DNA of 64,000 nucleotides from Microthrixaceae bacterium (lineage in GTDB: Bacteria > Actinomycetota > Acidimicrobiia > Acidimicrobiales > Microtrichaceae). The notes beneath the pieces were generated by a model, which saw only the letters and a list, made by a program, of their open reading frames with translations, did no database searches and was not told the DNA's origin. The stretch covers positions 1-64,000 of the forward strand of contig JAIBBP010000178.1 of the NCBI GenBank assembly GCA_019694615.1, written 5' to 3'. The position numbers and the translations under genes were made by a program. Positions 49,288-58,411 of the stretch are shown here, piece after piece. Each line of letters starts with the position of its first letter. Position 1 is the first letter of the stretch.

Positions 49288-50823
49288 ATGCCCCCCGCCT
49301 CAGTAGCATCGACCGCCTCCCTAACCGTCACCCCACGTGAACTCGTCGCCCGCATGTTCCGTCGAGACGCGTCGACCCGCGTTCTGCACCTCACGTGGTT
49401 CGCGTTCTTCCTGACGTTCGTCGCCTGGTTCAACTTCGCGCCGTTCGCCTCAACGATCGGTGACCAGTTCGGACTGTCGAAAGGCCAACTCGTCACCTTG
49501 GGGCTGTGCAACCTTGCTCTGACGGTTCCCGCCCGCCTGATCGTGGGCGGCCTGCTCGACCGGTTCGGCCCGCGGCGGACATTCTCGGCGATCCTGGTCT
49601 ACGCCCTCGTCCCGTGCGTGCTGTCCGCGACGGCACAGTCCTTCTCGATGCTGGTGTTGAGCCGGCTACTGATGGGCATCGTCGGCGCCGGGTTCGTCGT
49701 CGGTATCCGGATGGTGTCGGAGTGGTTCAAACCCTCCGAGCTCGGTACTGCTGAAGGTATCTACGGCGGTTGGGGCAACTTCGGTGCCGCCGCCGCTGCG
49801 CTGGTCCTTCCTGTTCTGGCCGAAATCGTCGGTGGCCCCGACGGATGGCGGTGGGCGACCGCACTGGCGGGGGTGGTGGCCGCTGCGTACGGGATGGTGT
49901 ATCTCCGCAGGGTCGACGACACGCCCGACGGCGTCGCCTACGTGCGGGCCCGCAAGGCATCTGCGCTCGAGGTGACCAGCCGCGGCGCAGTGTGGGGGCT
50001 GATCGCCATGTCGGTGCCCCTGGGCCTGGCGCTTGTGGATATCGCCTGGCGGATCTTCCACGTCGACGTGATCTCCTCGGTGGTGTTCGGTATCGCCGTT
50101 GCGGTTTCCGCGGTCCTGTTGGGTTTGCAGATCGCCGCGGTGTGGAAGGTGAACGTGCGGGCGAGGACGTCGACCTACCCCGAATCGGAGCAGTACCCGT
50201 TCCGGTCGGTCGCCGTCCTGTCGTTCGCCTACATGTGCACCTTTGGTTCTGAACTCGCCGTCGTGTCGTTCCTGCCGGAGTTCTTCGAGTCGACGTGGGG
50301 TTTGTCGACTGCGGTCGCCGGTGCGGCCGCCGCGGCGTTCGCCGTCCTCAACCTCGTGTCACGGCCAGCAGGCGGGATGTTCTCCGACGCACTGTCGAGC
50401 AGGCGTCGGTGGTTGGCGCTTCTTCTCGGCGGCCTCGCCGTCGGATACCTCGTGTTGTCGCAGCTCAGCAGCGGTTGGCCGCTCGGTGTCGCTCTGGCGG
50501 CGGTCCTTGCCACGTCGGTGTTCGCCCAGGCGGGCAACGGCGCGGTGTACGCGATCGTCCCCCAGGTTCGCAAGCAGGTCAGCGGCCAGATCGCCGGCAT
50601 GTGCGGCGCCTACGGCAATGTCGGCGGAATCGTGTTCCTCACGGCGCTGGTGTTCGTGTCTCCTCAAGCCGTGTTCGCCATCATGGGACTGACCAGTCTG
50701 CTGGCGTTCCTTGCGTGTCGCTGGCTCGTGGAACCCACAACCGTGGCCGCTCCGCTGCACCTTGGCGACGCGGCTCGGCCTGTTGCCGACATAAGTTCGC
50801 CCGGCCTTGTCGGGGCGCGATGA
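49288..50823 (+). CDS. narK: Nitrate/nitrite transporter, MFS NarK family
   Basis: This 511-residue protein with about 12 helices has NarK features: LTWFAFFLTFVAWFNFAP in the first helix; the nitrate signature in helix 5 (GFVVGIRMVSEWFKPSELG, TAEGIYGGWGNFGAAAAAL); and a second in helix 11 (GQIAGMCGAYGNVGGIVFL). An Arg in each half probably binds the anion. The ATG at 49288 was chosen from its spacing to the -10 and GlnR-like elements; ATG at 49279 is also possible. It overlaps the next gene by 4 nt (ATGA), so it is first in a transport-reduction operon. Confidence 0.94.
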   Translation: MPPASVASTASLTVTPRELVARMFRRDASTRVLHLTWFAFFLTFVAWFNFAPFASTIGDQFGLSKGQLVTLGLCNLALTVPARLIVGGLLDRFGPRRTFSAILVYALVPCVLSATAQSFSMLVLSRLLMGIVGAGFVVGIRMVSEWFKPSELGTAEGIYGGWGNFGAAAAALVLPVLAEIVGGPDGWRWATALAGVVAAAYGMVYLRRVDDTPDGVAYVRARKASALEVTSRGAVWGLIAMSVPLGLALVDIAWRIFHVDVISSVVFGIAVAVSAVLLGLQIAAVWKVNVRARTSTYPESEQYPFRSVAVLSFAYMCTFGSELAVVSFLPEFFESTWGLSTAVAGAAAAAFAVLNLVSRPAGGMFSDALSSRRRWLALLLGGLAVGYLVLSQLSSGWPLGVALAAVLATSVFAQAGNGAVYAIVPQVRKQVSGQIAGMCGAYGNVGGIVFLTALVFVSPQAVFAIMGLTSLLAFLACRWLVEPTTVAAPLHLGDAARPVADISSPGLVGAR

Positions 50824-52442
50824 CCGACGTGGCCGACCCGTCCGCCGTCGACCTGTTCGGCGAGTGGCACGACGGTGCCGGCGCATCCGGAATGCGCGCG
50901 CCGGGGGGCGGCACCGCGTATCGGGCGCTGTTGCCGGCCACCGCGCCCGGGCCGGGCCAGCAGTACCGCTTCGAGGTCGACCTCGACTCGTGCACCGGAT
51001 GCAAGGCGTGTGTCGCCGCGTGCCATTCGCTCAACGGCCTCGACGAGGACGAAACCTGGCGTTCGGTCGGCCTGCTGGTAGGCGGCACCGCAGCGCCGCC
51101 AACCACAGCCACGGTTGCTACTCCCGTTGCGCCGTGGCAACAGCACGTCACAACGGCGTGCCATCACTGCCTGGAGCCGGCCTGTCTGGCCGGCTGCCCT
51201 GTCGAGGCGTACGAGAAGGACCCGATCACCGGCATCGTTTCCCACCTCGACGACCAGTGCATCGGGTGCCGGTACTGCATGTTGACCTGCCCCTATGAGG
51301 TGCCGTCGTTCAACGAACGGCTCGGCGTGGTTCGCAAGTGCGACATGTGCAAGGACCGTCTCGCCGAAGGCGAGGAGCCGGCGTGTGTGCAGGGTTGTCC
51401 AACCGACGCGATCTCGATCGGTCTGGTGTCCACCGTTGAACTGCAGGCGGGCCTCGCCGTCGACCCGTCGGCTCGGCTCGTTCCCACGGCCCCGCGGTCG
51501 GCTCACACCCAGCCCACGACCGTCTACCTCACGCGCCGCCCTACGGCACCGCACAACGTGGTCGCCGCCGATGACCATCACGTCGTGCCCGCTCACAACC
51601 ACCCACCCCTCGTCGCGATGCTCGTGCTGACCCAGATGTCGGTCGGAGCGTTCGTGCTGTCACACCTGCTCGACCTCTCCGGTGTGAGCGAAGCGGCCGG
51701 TTCGACGGCATCGGCGGTCCTGTCGTGGGTGTCAGCGCTTGTCGCCATCGGTGCCAGCGTCCTGCATCTGGGCCGCCCTCTCGTCGCCTGGCGCGCCGTG
51801 CTCGGCCTCCGACACTCGTGGCTCTCCCGTGAGATCGTTGCGTTCGGGGCTTACGCACCCCTCGGCGGGGCGACCGCTGCGGCATCAGCCGGTTGGCTGC
51901 CCAACGGTCTGACTCCGTGGCTGGCGACAGCGACAGCCCTCGTCGGCCTAGCCGGAGTCGGATGCTCCGCGATGTTGTATGCGGTGACCGGCCGCCCCTA
52001 CTGGCGCCTCGACCGCACGGTTGCCCGTTTCGTGGTCACGATGGCGGCGACGGGTGGCGCAGCGGTTGCCCTGGCGGACGTTGCGGTCGCCGGTGGGGAG
52101 CACGCAGCTGTCGCTGCGACGTGGGTGGCGACCTGCGGGATCGCCGTCGGCTGGATGATGACGTTCGTGTTCGTCGCTCGCCACCGAGGGGCCGCGGGGC
52201 CGCTCGGCCGGTCGGTGTCGCTGTTGACCGGCGTTCTCAGCCCTCAGATGGGGCTGGCGTTCGGCGCGTCCGGTGTGGCCGTCGTCATCGCGGGCGGCGC
52301 GAGCGCCGGGTCGCCGTCGCCGACAGCGGCGGTCGTCCTCGCTGCGGTTGCGCTGCTCGCCGTCCTCGTAGCCGCCTGGATCGAGCGCGGCCTCTACTTC
52401 ACCGGCGACTCGCCGGACCGGATGCCCGGAGCACTGCGATGA
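50820..52442 (+). CDS. Fused 4Fe-4S electron-transfer (DmsB-like) and NrfD/DmsC-like membrane protein
   Basis: This encodes about 540 residues. Residues 60-200 contain four 4Fe-4S cluster motifs of the DmsB type: CTGCKACVAACH, CHHCLEPACLAGCP, CIGCRYCMLTCPY and CDMCKDR...CVQGCP. After a linker, residues 265-535 form about eight membrane helices like the DmsC anchor (AMLVLTQMSVGAFVLSHLL, SLLTGVLSPQMGLAFG). The two are separate subunits in E. coli DMSO reductase. Translational overlap with narK and narB suggests that it passes quinol electrons to the cytoplasmic nitrate reductase. Physiological electron flow is inference. Confidence 0.88.
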   Translation: MTDVADPSAVDLFGEWHDGAGASGMRAPGGGTAYRALLPATAPGPGQQYRFEVDLDSCTGCKACVAACHSLNGLDEDETWRSVGLLVGGTAAPPTTATVATPVAPWQQHVTTACHHCLEPACLAGCPVEAYEKDPITGIVSHLDDQCIGCRYCMLTCPYEVPSFNERLGVVRKCDMCKDRLAEGEEPACVQGCPTDAISIGLVSTVELQAGLAVDPSARLVPTAPRSAHTQPTTVYLTRRPTAPHNVVAADDHHVVPAHNHPPLVAMLVLTQMSVGAFVLSHLLDLSGVSEAAGSTASAVLSWVSALVAIGASVLHLGRPLVAWRAVLGLRHSWLSREIVAFGAYAPLGGATAAASAGWLPNGLTPWLATATALVGLAGVGCSAMLYAVTGRPYWRLDRTVARFVVTMAATGGAAVALADVAVAGGEHAAVAATWVATCGIAVGWMMTFVFVARHRGAAGPLGRSVSLLTGVLSPQMGLAFGASGVAVVIAGGASAGSPSPTAAVVLAAVALLAVLVAAWIERGLYFTGDSPDRMPGALR

Positions 52443-54649
52443 GCCGGTTCGCGCTCCCGATCCCCCAACTGCGCGCGAGGACCGGACCGCGCACCGACGA
52501 GCTGGCACGCGTTCGCCTGGCATCGGCCGGCAGTGCCCGAGGCCGTCAGATTCCGGTCCGTCACGCTCCGACGTCGGTTGCGTCGTCGGTCTGCGGGTTC
52601 TGCTCCACCGGGTGTTCGCTCGACGTGCACGTTCGTGACCGGCGACCGGTCAACGTCGTCCCGACCGACGTGTACCCCGTCAACAGCGGTTCGGCCTGCC
52701 CGAAAGGGTGGGAGGCGATGACGCCGATGTCGTCGGCGGGCCGCGCAACCACCCCGCTGCTTCGGCGCGGCGGGCGGCTGGAGCCGGTGAGCTGGGACGT
52801 CGCGTTCGACGAGTTCTGCTCCAAGGTCCGTCGCGTACAAGCCGACCACGGTGCCGACTCCTTCGCCTTCCTCTCCACCGGCCAGATCGTCACCGAGGAG
52901 ATGGCGCTGCTCGGCGCGGTCGCCAAGTTCGGGTTGGGCATGGTTCACGGCGACGGCAACACCCGCCAATGCATGGCCACAGCGGTCACCGCCTACAAGG
53001 AGTGCTTCGGGTTCGACGCACCGCCCTACACCTACGCCGACTTCGAGGAATCCGACGTCGTCGTGCTGGTCGGCTCCAACCTGGCGATCGCCCACCCGAT
53101 CATGTTCGAGCGGCTCCAGCGGAACCCGCACCGCCCCGAGATCATCGTCGTCGACCCGCGGGCCACCGAAACGGCCATGATTGCCACCCGGCACCTCGCG
53201 ACCGCGCCGAAGAGCGACCAGACCCTGTTCTACGGCATCGCCCGCGAACTCATCGCCCGGGAAGCGATCGACCGTCGCTACATCGCCGAACACACGTCGG
53301 GTTTCGAGGACTACGCGGCGTTCGTCGCCGACTTCGATGCCGGCCGGGTGTGCGCCGCTACCGGCCTCGACGTCGAGTCCTACCTCGGAGCCATCGACGC
53401 CATCGCGGCAGGGAAGCGTGTCTCGTTCTGGTGGACGATGGGGGTCAACCAGGGACACGCCGCAACCCGCACCGCTCAGGCGATCATCGCCCTGGCCCTG
53501 ATGACCGGAAACATCGGGCGACCGGGAACCGGCGCCAACTCGATCACCGGGCAGTGCAACGCGATGGGCTCGCGCCTGTTCTCCAACACCGCCTCCCTGT
53601 TCTGCGGACGGGACACAACCAACCCCGAACACCGTCAAGAGGTCGCCGACATCATCGGCATCGATGCGGCCGCGATACCTGATCGCCCGAGCTGGGCCTA
53701 CGACCAGATCATCGAAGGCATCGTCAAAGGCAAGATCCGCGGGCTGTGGGTCATCGCCACCAACCCGGCGCACTCGTGGATCAACCACGGCCACCTCCAC
53801 GACGTACTCGAACGGCTCGACGTGCTCGTCGTCCAAGACCTCTACGCCGACACCGAAACAGCGGTGCTCTCAGACCTCTTCCTTCCTGCCGCGGGATGGG
53901 CGGAGAAGGAAGGGACGTTCATCAACTCCGAACGGCGCATCGGACGGGTGCGGGCACTGCACCAACCGCCCGGCGACGCCCGCACCGACTTCGAGATCTT
54001 TCAGGGGATCGCCGAAGTGTGGGGATGCGGTCCGATGTTCCGACGCTGGCGCACACCGGCCAAGGTCTTCGACCTCCTCGCCGAACTCAGCCGCGGCCGG
54101 CCGTGTGACATCTCCGGAATCGGTGGGCACACCGGCCTCGACGAGGTAGCGGTCGGCGTGCAGTGGCCCCAACCCGAAGGCTCTCTCGACACGGCCGTGG
54201 AACGCCGGCTGTTCGAGGACGGCCGGTTCTTCACGCCCGACCAGCGGGCCCGCTTCGTTTTCGAGGAGCCCACCGTCGCACCCGAACGGGCGTCGGACCG
54301 CTACCCACTCGTGCTGCTCACCGGCCGCGGTACCACCGCGCAATGGCACACCCAGACGAGAACGGGACGTTCACCGGTGCTCGCGGCGCTCGGCCCCGAA
54401 CACCTCTACGTGGACATGTCGCCTGCCGACGCCGAAGCCAGGGGGGTGAAGTCGGGAGACACCGTTGCCGTCACCTCGCGACGAGGTGCCGTCGAAGCCC
54501 GCGTGTTCGTCACCCCGTCAGTCGCCACCGGACAGGTGTTCCTGCCGATGCACGACCGCCGGATCAATGTGTTGACCGCACCCGGTTTCGACCCATACTC
54601 CCGCCAGCCGTCGTACAAGCATTCAGCCGTGCAGGTCGCCGCTGTCTGA
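52439..54649 (+). CDS. Molybdopterin nitrate reductase, assimilatory NarB/NasA type
   Basis: This 736-residue Mo-bisMGD enzyme has an N-terminal 4Fe-4S motif (VCGFCSTGCSLDVHV with a fourth Cys in GSACPKGW). The Mo-ligating Cys is in GNTRQCMATAVTAYKE near residue 178, as in NapA/NarB enzymes. Further motifs are VVDPRATETA, WTMGVNQGHAATRTAQAI, GRPGTGANSITGQCNAMGSR and a C-terminal MopB tail (LLTGRGTTAQWHT, KHSAVQVAAV). There is no Tat signal, so it is cytoplasmic. It is coupled to the FeS/anchor fusion and sits beside narK and nirBD, which together give nitrate uptake and reduction to ammonium. It ends 2 nt from the convergent epimerase gene. Confidence 0.9.
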   Translation: MSRFALPIPQLRARTGPRTDELARVRLASAGSARGRQIPVRHAPTSVASSVCGFCSTGCSLDVHVRDRRPVNVVPTDVYPVNSGSACPKGWEAMTPMSSAGRATTPLLRRGGRLEPVSWDVAFDEFCSKVRRVQADHGADSFAFLSTGQIVTEEMALLGAVAKFGLGMVHGDGNTRQCMATAVTAYKECFGFDAPPYTYADFEESDVVVLVGSNLAIAHPIMFERLQRNPHRPEIIVVDPRATETAMIATRHLATAPKSDQTLFYGIARELIAREAIDRRYIAEHTSGFEDYAAFVADFDAGRVCAATGLDVESYLGAIDAIAAGKRVSFWWTMGVNQGHAATRTAQAIIALALMTGNIGRPGTGANSITGQCNAMGSRLFSNTASLFCGRDTTNPEHRQEVADIIGIDAAAIPDRPSWAYDQIIEGIVKGKIRGLWVIATNPAHSWINHGHLHDVLERLDVLVVQDLYADTETAVLSDLFLPAAGWAEKEGTFINSERRIGRVRALHQPPGDARTDFEIFQGIAEVWGCGPMFRRWRTPAKVFDLLAELSRGRPCDISGIGGHTGLDEVAVGVQWPQPEGSLDTAVERRLFEDGRFFTPDQRARFVFEEPTVAPERASDRYPLVLLTGRGTTAQWHTQTRTGRSPVLAALGPEHLYVDMSPADAEARGVKSGDTVAVTSRRGAVEARVFVTPSVATGQVFLPMHDRRINVLTAPGFDPYSRQPSYKHSAVQVAAV

Positions 54650-54651
54650 CG

Positions 54652-55068
54652 TCAGTGGCCGTTTCCGGGTTGGACCAGTTCCACCAGGACGCCACCGGCA
54701 TCCTTGGGGTGGATGAAGTTCACCCGGCTTCCGGCGGTGCCACCCTTGGGAGCGTCGTAAAGCAGACGGATGCCGCGGTCCCGAAGCGTCGCGCACACCT
54801 CGTCGATGTCCGCGACGCGGTACGCCATCTGCTGGATGCCGGGGCCTGAGCGATCGAGGAACTTGCCAATGGTGGAGTCCGGGCTCAGCGGGGCCAGTAG
54901 TTGGATCGACGACTCGCTGTCTCCGACGCGGAGCATCGCCTCACGGACGCCCTGCTCCTCATTGACCTCGACGTGGTACGCCTTCATGCCGAAGTTCGTC
55001 TCGTAGAACGTAATGGCTTCGTCGAGGTCGGCGACCGCGATGCCGACATGGTCGATGTGGGTGAACAT
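54652..55068 (-). CDS. mce: Methylmalonyl-CoA epimerase
   Basis: This 138-residue vicinal-oxygen-chelate protein matches methylmalonyl-CoA/ethylmalonyl-CoA epimerases. FTHIDHVGIAVADLDEAITF holds the first metal His, and AYHVEVNEEQGVREAML follows. PGIQQMAYRVADIDE has a Gln/His region, and KDAGGVLVELVQP ends with the metal Glu. It interconverts the R and S forms of methylmalonyl-CoA in propionate metabolism. The partner mutase genes are not in this window. It stands alone, converging on narB with a 2-nt gap. Confidence 0.87.
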   Translation of the reverse strand: MFTHIDHVGIAVADLDEAITFYETNFGMKAYHVEVNEEQGVREAMLRVGDSESSIQLLAPLSPDSTIGKFLDRSGPGIQQMAYRVADIDEVCATLRDRGIRLLYDAPKGGTAGSRVNFIHPKDAGGVLVELVQPGNGH

Positions 55069-55105
55069 CGGCCCAGTCTGGCACCTTGGCGAAGCAGGGC
55101 CGAGT

Positions 55106-55516
55106 TCAGCCGAGCACCTCGACGGACACGCCGAGGAGTTGGTACGTGTTCAGGGCCCGACGATCCCGACTGGCGAGCGGGAGTCCTGCGGACCGAGCGG
55201 CCAGGGCGACCAGCCCGTCATAGGCGGCACCTCCAGCGATTCCGGCGTCGGCGAGCACAGCCGGGGCCGACCGGGCGGCCCTCGCGTCGAGGACTGCGGC
55301 GGTATCGAATCGGTCACGGAGGAGGCGGACGGCGTCTCGCGGAGCGACACGCGCATCGCCGGGAAGCCGGGTGAGAACGGCGTACGTCTCGTGGACGGCG
55401 TGTCCGGCGAGAGCGACCGATCGTTCGCCGATGGCGTCGTTCGCCGCTCGGTGCGCCGCATGCGAGGTCAGCAACAGAGGCACCGCGACACTCGTGTCCA
55501 GGAGTACGTCGGTCAT
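55106..55516 (-). CDS. PIN-domain protein, toxin of a type II toxin-antitoxin pair
   Basis: This 136-residue PIN-fold ribonuclease has the acidic residues of the active site: Asp in VLLDTSVAVPLL, Glu in AGHAVHETYAVLT, and Asp residues in AAYDGLVALAARS and LASRDRRAL. Overlap of its ATG with the stop of the upstream AbrB-like gene (ATGA) supports a toxin-antitoxin operon in which the toxin comes second. The RNA target is unknown. Most PIN toxins pair with VapB antitoxins of this size. Confidence 0.85.
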   Translation of the reverse strand: MTDVLLDTSVAVPLLLTSHAAHRAANDAIGERSVALAGHAVHETYAVLTRLPGDARVAPRDAVRLLRDRFDTAAVLDARAARSAPAVLADAGIAGGAAYDGLVALAARSAGLPLASRDRRALNTYQLLGVSVEVLG

Positions 55517-55749
55517 CGACGCGCGGCGTCGATGAGAGCGAACACGTCGTCGTCTGTGACGGGTGTGTCGGCAACAGCGACGAGTTTCCCGTCGCGTTCC
55601 TCGACTCGAGCGGTGCGGCTGATCGGCGTGATGTGCAGGCCGTCGCCGTACTCGCTGACGTCGACCTTCGACCCTGGCATGAGCCGCAGTCTGTCCCGCA
55701 GGAGCTTCGGGACGACGATTCGGCCAACTTCGTCGACTGTTGCTTCCAT
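55513..55749 (-). CDS. AbrB/MazE-type antitoxin
   Basis: This encodes about 78 residues. The N-terminal swapped-hairpin AbrB DNA-binding domain reads MEATVDEVGRIVVPKLLRDR, followed by GSKVDVSEYGDGLHITP. The C-terminal tail probably binds the PIN toxin. The ATG at 55749 lies 7 nt after TAGCGT, so the operon is likely leaderless and autoregulated. A longer frame to 55890 runs into the DUF6351 gene and is rejected. Confidence 0.85.
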   Translation of the reverse strand: MEATVDEVGRIVVPKLLRDRLRLMPGSKVDVSEYGDGLHITPISRTARVEERDGKLVAVADTPVTDDDVFALIDAARR

Positions 55750-55756
55750 TGGGACA

Positions 55757-55762
55757 ACGCTA
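55757..55762 (-). promoter_or_regulatory. Leaderless-type -10 element of the toxin-antitoxin operon
   Basis: TAGCGT on the minus strand ends 7 nt before the antitoxin ATG. It lies in the 62-nt gap after the DUF6351 gene. Confidence 0.4.
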
Positions 55763-55811
55763 CCAGCACACTCCCAGTTGGACTCGCTCGGCGTGTCCGG
55801 ATGCGGAGCCG

Positions 55812-58283
55812 CTACGACCGATCGCCGCGAGCGCCGGCGTACGCAGCCCCCACCAGGGCGAGGCCGATCGCCGCGCCGAGCAGGACCCACCAGAGTGAGC
55901 CGACGTCGGTGCCGTCATCGGTTGGGGCTGCACTGCCGTGGCTCTGCGCGGATGCAGTTGCGCGCTGCTCGGTGGACGACAGGCCGGGGTAGCCGACGCT
56001 GCGCTTCGACCAGTCGCACACGCCGTCGGGAAAGATCGTCTCGAGGCGTTCCTGTTGCGCATCGTTCGGAGCCCACGCCCCGTAGTCGCCGTTGTCGATC
56101 GCCGCGGTGACGGGCTTGAGGTGGCATTTGTAGACGTCGTTGGTGATGGGCCCGCCGGCGACGATGCGCGACGTGGAATGGATCGGGAAGTACGCAGCAC
56201 AGTCGCCGACGGTGACACCGCCAACTTCGGCGGGGGCCTTGTCGGTCCACGCTCCTTCGCCGGTGAGCGCCAGCTCGACCGCTCCGTCCCACACGCCGTC
56301 GCCGGATGCGATCTGTTGGCCCGACGTGTCCCAGCACGCGTCGACGGCCTCGCTCGGCTTGGTCGAGGCAGCGGTCGCGTCCGCGTCGGCCTGCATCGAC
56401 AGCACCCACTCGTCCATCACCCGGTACACGTTCATCAACAGACGTGACGTCGCCTCCTCGTCCTCTTCGGGGCGGGCGTCCTGGAACCAGATCACGTGGT
56501 TGTCGACCGACCCCATCGACCGACGGATGCGCTCGCGGACCACGAACGACTGGTGCACGTTGTGCATGTCGAGCTGGTCCTCCAAGTAGTGGCGCACGTC
56601 GAGGATCGGGATGTCACGCCCGAGGCGACCGTCGAATTCGAGGCCCGACTCGAACGCGTTGGTGATCGCCTCGACATCGCCCTCGCTTCGAGGTGCCGGT
56701 CCGGCGCCGGTTCCGAGGTTCATCTGTCGCGAGGAGTACTGGTCGAGGTCATCGCCCTCGCAGAGGCCGACGGTCTTGGCGAACGCTCCGAGAGTGTCGC
56801 CGGCCATCTGAGCGACCATGCCGCATGACTCCGGAACGTTGTCCTCGCCCGCTTTCCAGGACCCGATGCGTTCGTTGAGTTCGAGGAACTCGTCAGGGGT
56901 GATCTCGCCACGGGCGACCGAACGCAAGCCGTACTGGACGCCGACGTTGTCCCACGGAACGCGGGCGAAGCCGGTGCCGGGGTCGATGCCGTACGCCTCC
57001 GCCGCGTCGTCCCAGTGCGTCCAGTTGACCCACTCGGCTGGGTCCGCGGACTGGCGAAGCAGCCGCCCGAAGTCGGGGAACGCGTCGGGAACGGCCGGCT
57101 CACCGGCGGCAGCCTTCGTGAGGAGCTCTCCGGCGTAGGGCAGCAGCACGTCGTCCATGTCGGCGGCGAGCCCGAAGTTTGGGTTGAGCGCGAGCGGGGT
57201 CGATCCGCGCCAACCTTCGATGCACTCGCTCGACCCGGTGTCGCCGGTTGCCTTCTGCCAGTCGGACTCGAACCCCTCGATCGTGTTCTGGCCTTCGAGC
57301 AGCTCGCGGTTGTCCCAGTTCGCCCATCGTGGATTGTCGGCGTCGGTGACGTCCATGTATTGCTCGAGCAGCTCGCAGTCTCCGATGTTGATGGTCTGGG
57401 TCGTCATGTCGGGATAGGAGTACTGGGGGATCAGCGCGTCGAGCAGGTCGGGGTGGTTCTGCGCGTACACGTACTGCTGGATGCCGCCGCCTGACCCACC
57501 GATTCCGACCGTGTAGCGGGGCTCGGCGTGGTCGTCGACGAAGAGCGCCTTCAGTTCCTCGGCGACGCGACCGCCGAGGAGCAGGTCGTAGTGGACCGAC
57601 GTCCGTGTGCCGCTCGAGTACACGACCGCGTGGCCCGAGCGGAGAGCCTCGTCGAGTTGGGAGTCGCCGTTCGAGAGGCTGCCCTGGCTGTGGCCGATGC
57701 CGACGCCGCCGCCGAAGCTGTAGACGAGGCGACCGTTCCAGTACCGGTCGTCCCAGGTGGTGCCGGCGTCGGTGACCTCCTCGAACGGCACGAGCATCGC
57801 GACGCTGTAGATGAACCGCGTGTCGGGAAGCGTGCCCCGCTGGTAGCGGTAGAGATAGGGGATCCGGGTCGCGCCTGCGAGTTCCATGTCGTCGCTTCCG
57901 ATGAGTGTGGCGACGTCGAGGTAGGCGATGTCGGCTGGCAGGGCGGTCGCGTCGGCGGGGAGGGTCTGGACCTTCCCGGCGGTGTCGCGGTAGCGGTACT
58001 CGACGCGCTCGTCGGCCTGGCAGCGCTGCGACCAGCCGAGCGGTTGCTTGGTGAGGTCGGGGGTGTCGGGGGCGGTCTCCGGATAGACGGGAGTGCCCTT
58101 GCGGTCGTCGTTGTCGACTTTGGGCTGGCCGAGCCCGTTGAACTGCGTGGTGCAGAGGAACGGCTCCTTGGTGGGATCGTCCTGCGCACCGGCGGGTGGC
58201 GCTCCCAGCGGTGCCATAGCTACCAGGGCGGCTGCGACCGCGGTGATCCGACCGACGCGACGACGAAGCGAAACGTGCTCCAC
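55812..58283 (-). CDS. Secreted, membrane-anchored DUF6351 family protein (alpha/beta hydrolase-like)
   Basis: This encodes about 823 residues. A signal peptide (ITAVAAALVAMAPLGAPPAGAQ) leads to a large exported domain with several Cys residues. GIGGSGGGIQQYVYAQNHPD resembles a nucleophile elbow, with DAGTTWDDRYWNGRLVYSFGGG before it. This matches DUF6351 proteins. The end has a Ser/Thr-rich stretch and a transmembrane helix (LWWVLLGAAIGLALVGAAYAG) with a basic stop-transfer, so the protein is anchored at its C terminus. The GTG at 58283 has GGGGGAGG 7 nt upstream. A polymer depolymerase or esterase activity is possible but unproven. Confidence 0.78.
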   Translation of the reverse strand: MEHVSLRRRVGRITAVAAALVAMAPLGAPPAGAQDDPTKEPFLCTTQFNGLGQPKVDNDDRKGTPVYPETAPDTPDLTKQPLGWSQRCQADERVEYRYRDTAGKVQTLPADATALPADIAYLDVATLIGSDDMELAGATRIPYLYRYQRGTLPDTRFIYSVAMLVPFEEVTDAGTTWDDRYWNGRLVYSFGGGVGIGHSQGSLSNGDSQLDEALRSGHAVVYSSGTRTSVHYDLLLGGRVAEELKALFVDDHAEPRYTVGIGGSGGGIQQYVYAQNHPDLLDALIPQYSYPDMTTQTINIGDCELLEQYMDVTDADNPRWANWDNRELLEGQNTIEGFESDWQKATGDTGSSECIEGWRGSTPLALNPNFGLAADMDDVLLPYAGELLTKAAAGEPAVPDAFPDFGRLLRQSADPAEWVNWTHWDDAAEAYGIDPGTGFARVPWDNVGVQYGLRSVARGEITPDEFLELNERIGSWKAGEDNVPESCGMVAQMAGDTLGAFAKTVGLCEGDDLDQYSSRQMNLGTGAGPAPRSEGDVEAITNAFESGLEFDGRLGRDIPILDVRHYLEDQLDMHNVHQSFVVRERIRRSMGSVDNHVIWFQDARPEEDEEATSRLLMNVYRVMDEWVLSMQADADATAASTKPSEAVDACWDTSGQQIASGDGVWDGAVELALTGEGAWTDKAPAEVGGVTVGDCAAYFPIHSTSRIVAGGPITNDVYKCHLKPVTAAIDNGDYGAWAPNDAQQERLETIFPDGVCDWSKRSVGYPGLSSTEQRATASAQSHGSAAPTDDGTDVGSLWWVLLGAAIGLALVGAAYAGARGDRS

Positions 58284-58411
58284 TCGATTCCTCCCCCGAG
58301 GTGGCGACACCACACGGTGTCGAGAGCGGAGCCTATCGAGCTGTCACCGGTGAATCGGCAGTTGCGCGTCGGCGTGCGCGGTCGTCGCCGATCTCGGTGT
58401 CAGACCCCACG

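Noticed and set aside
55106-55749. Toxin-antitoxin pair as a sign of a mobile element
   Set aside because: No transposase, integrase, attachment site or compositional shift is visible around it. It is annotated as an ordinary AbrB/PIN operon.
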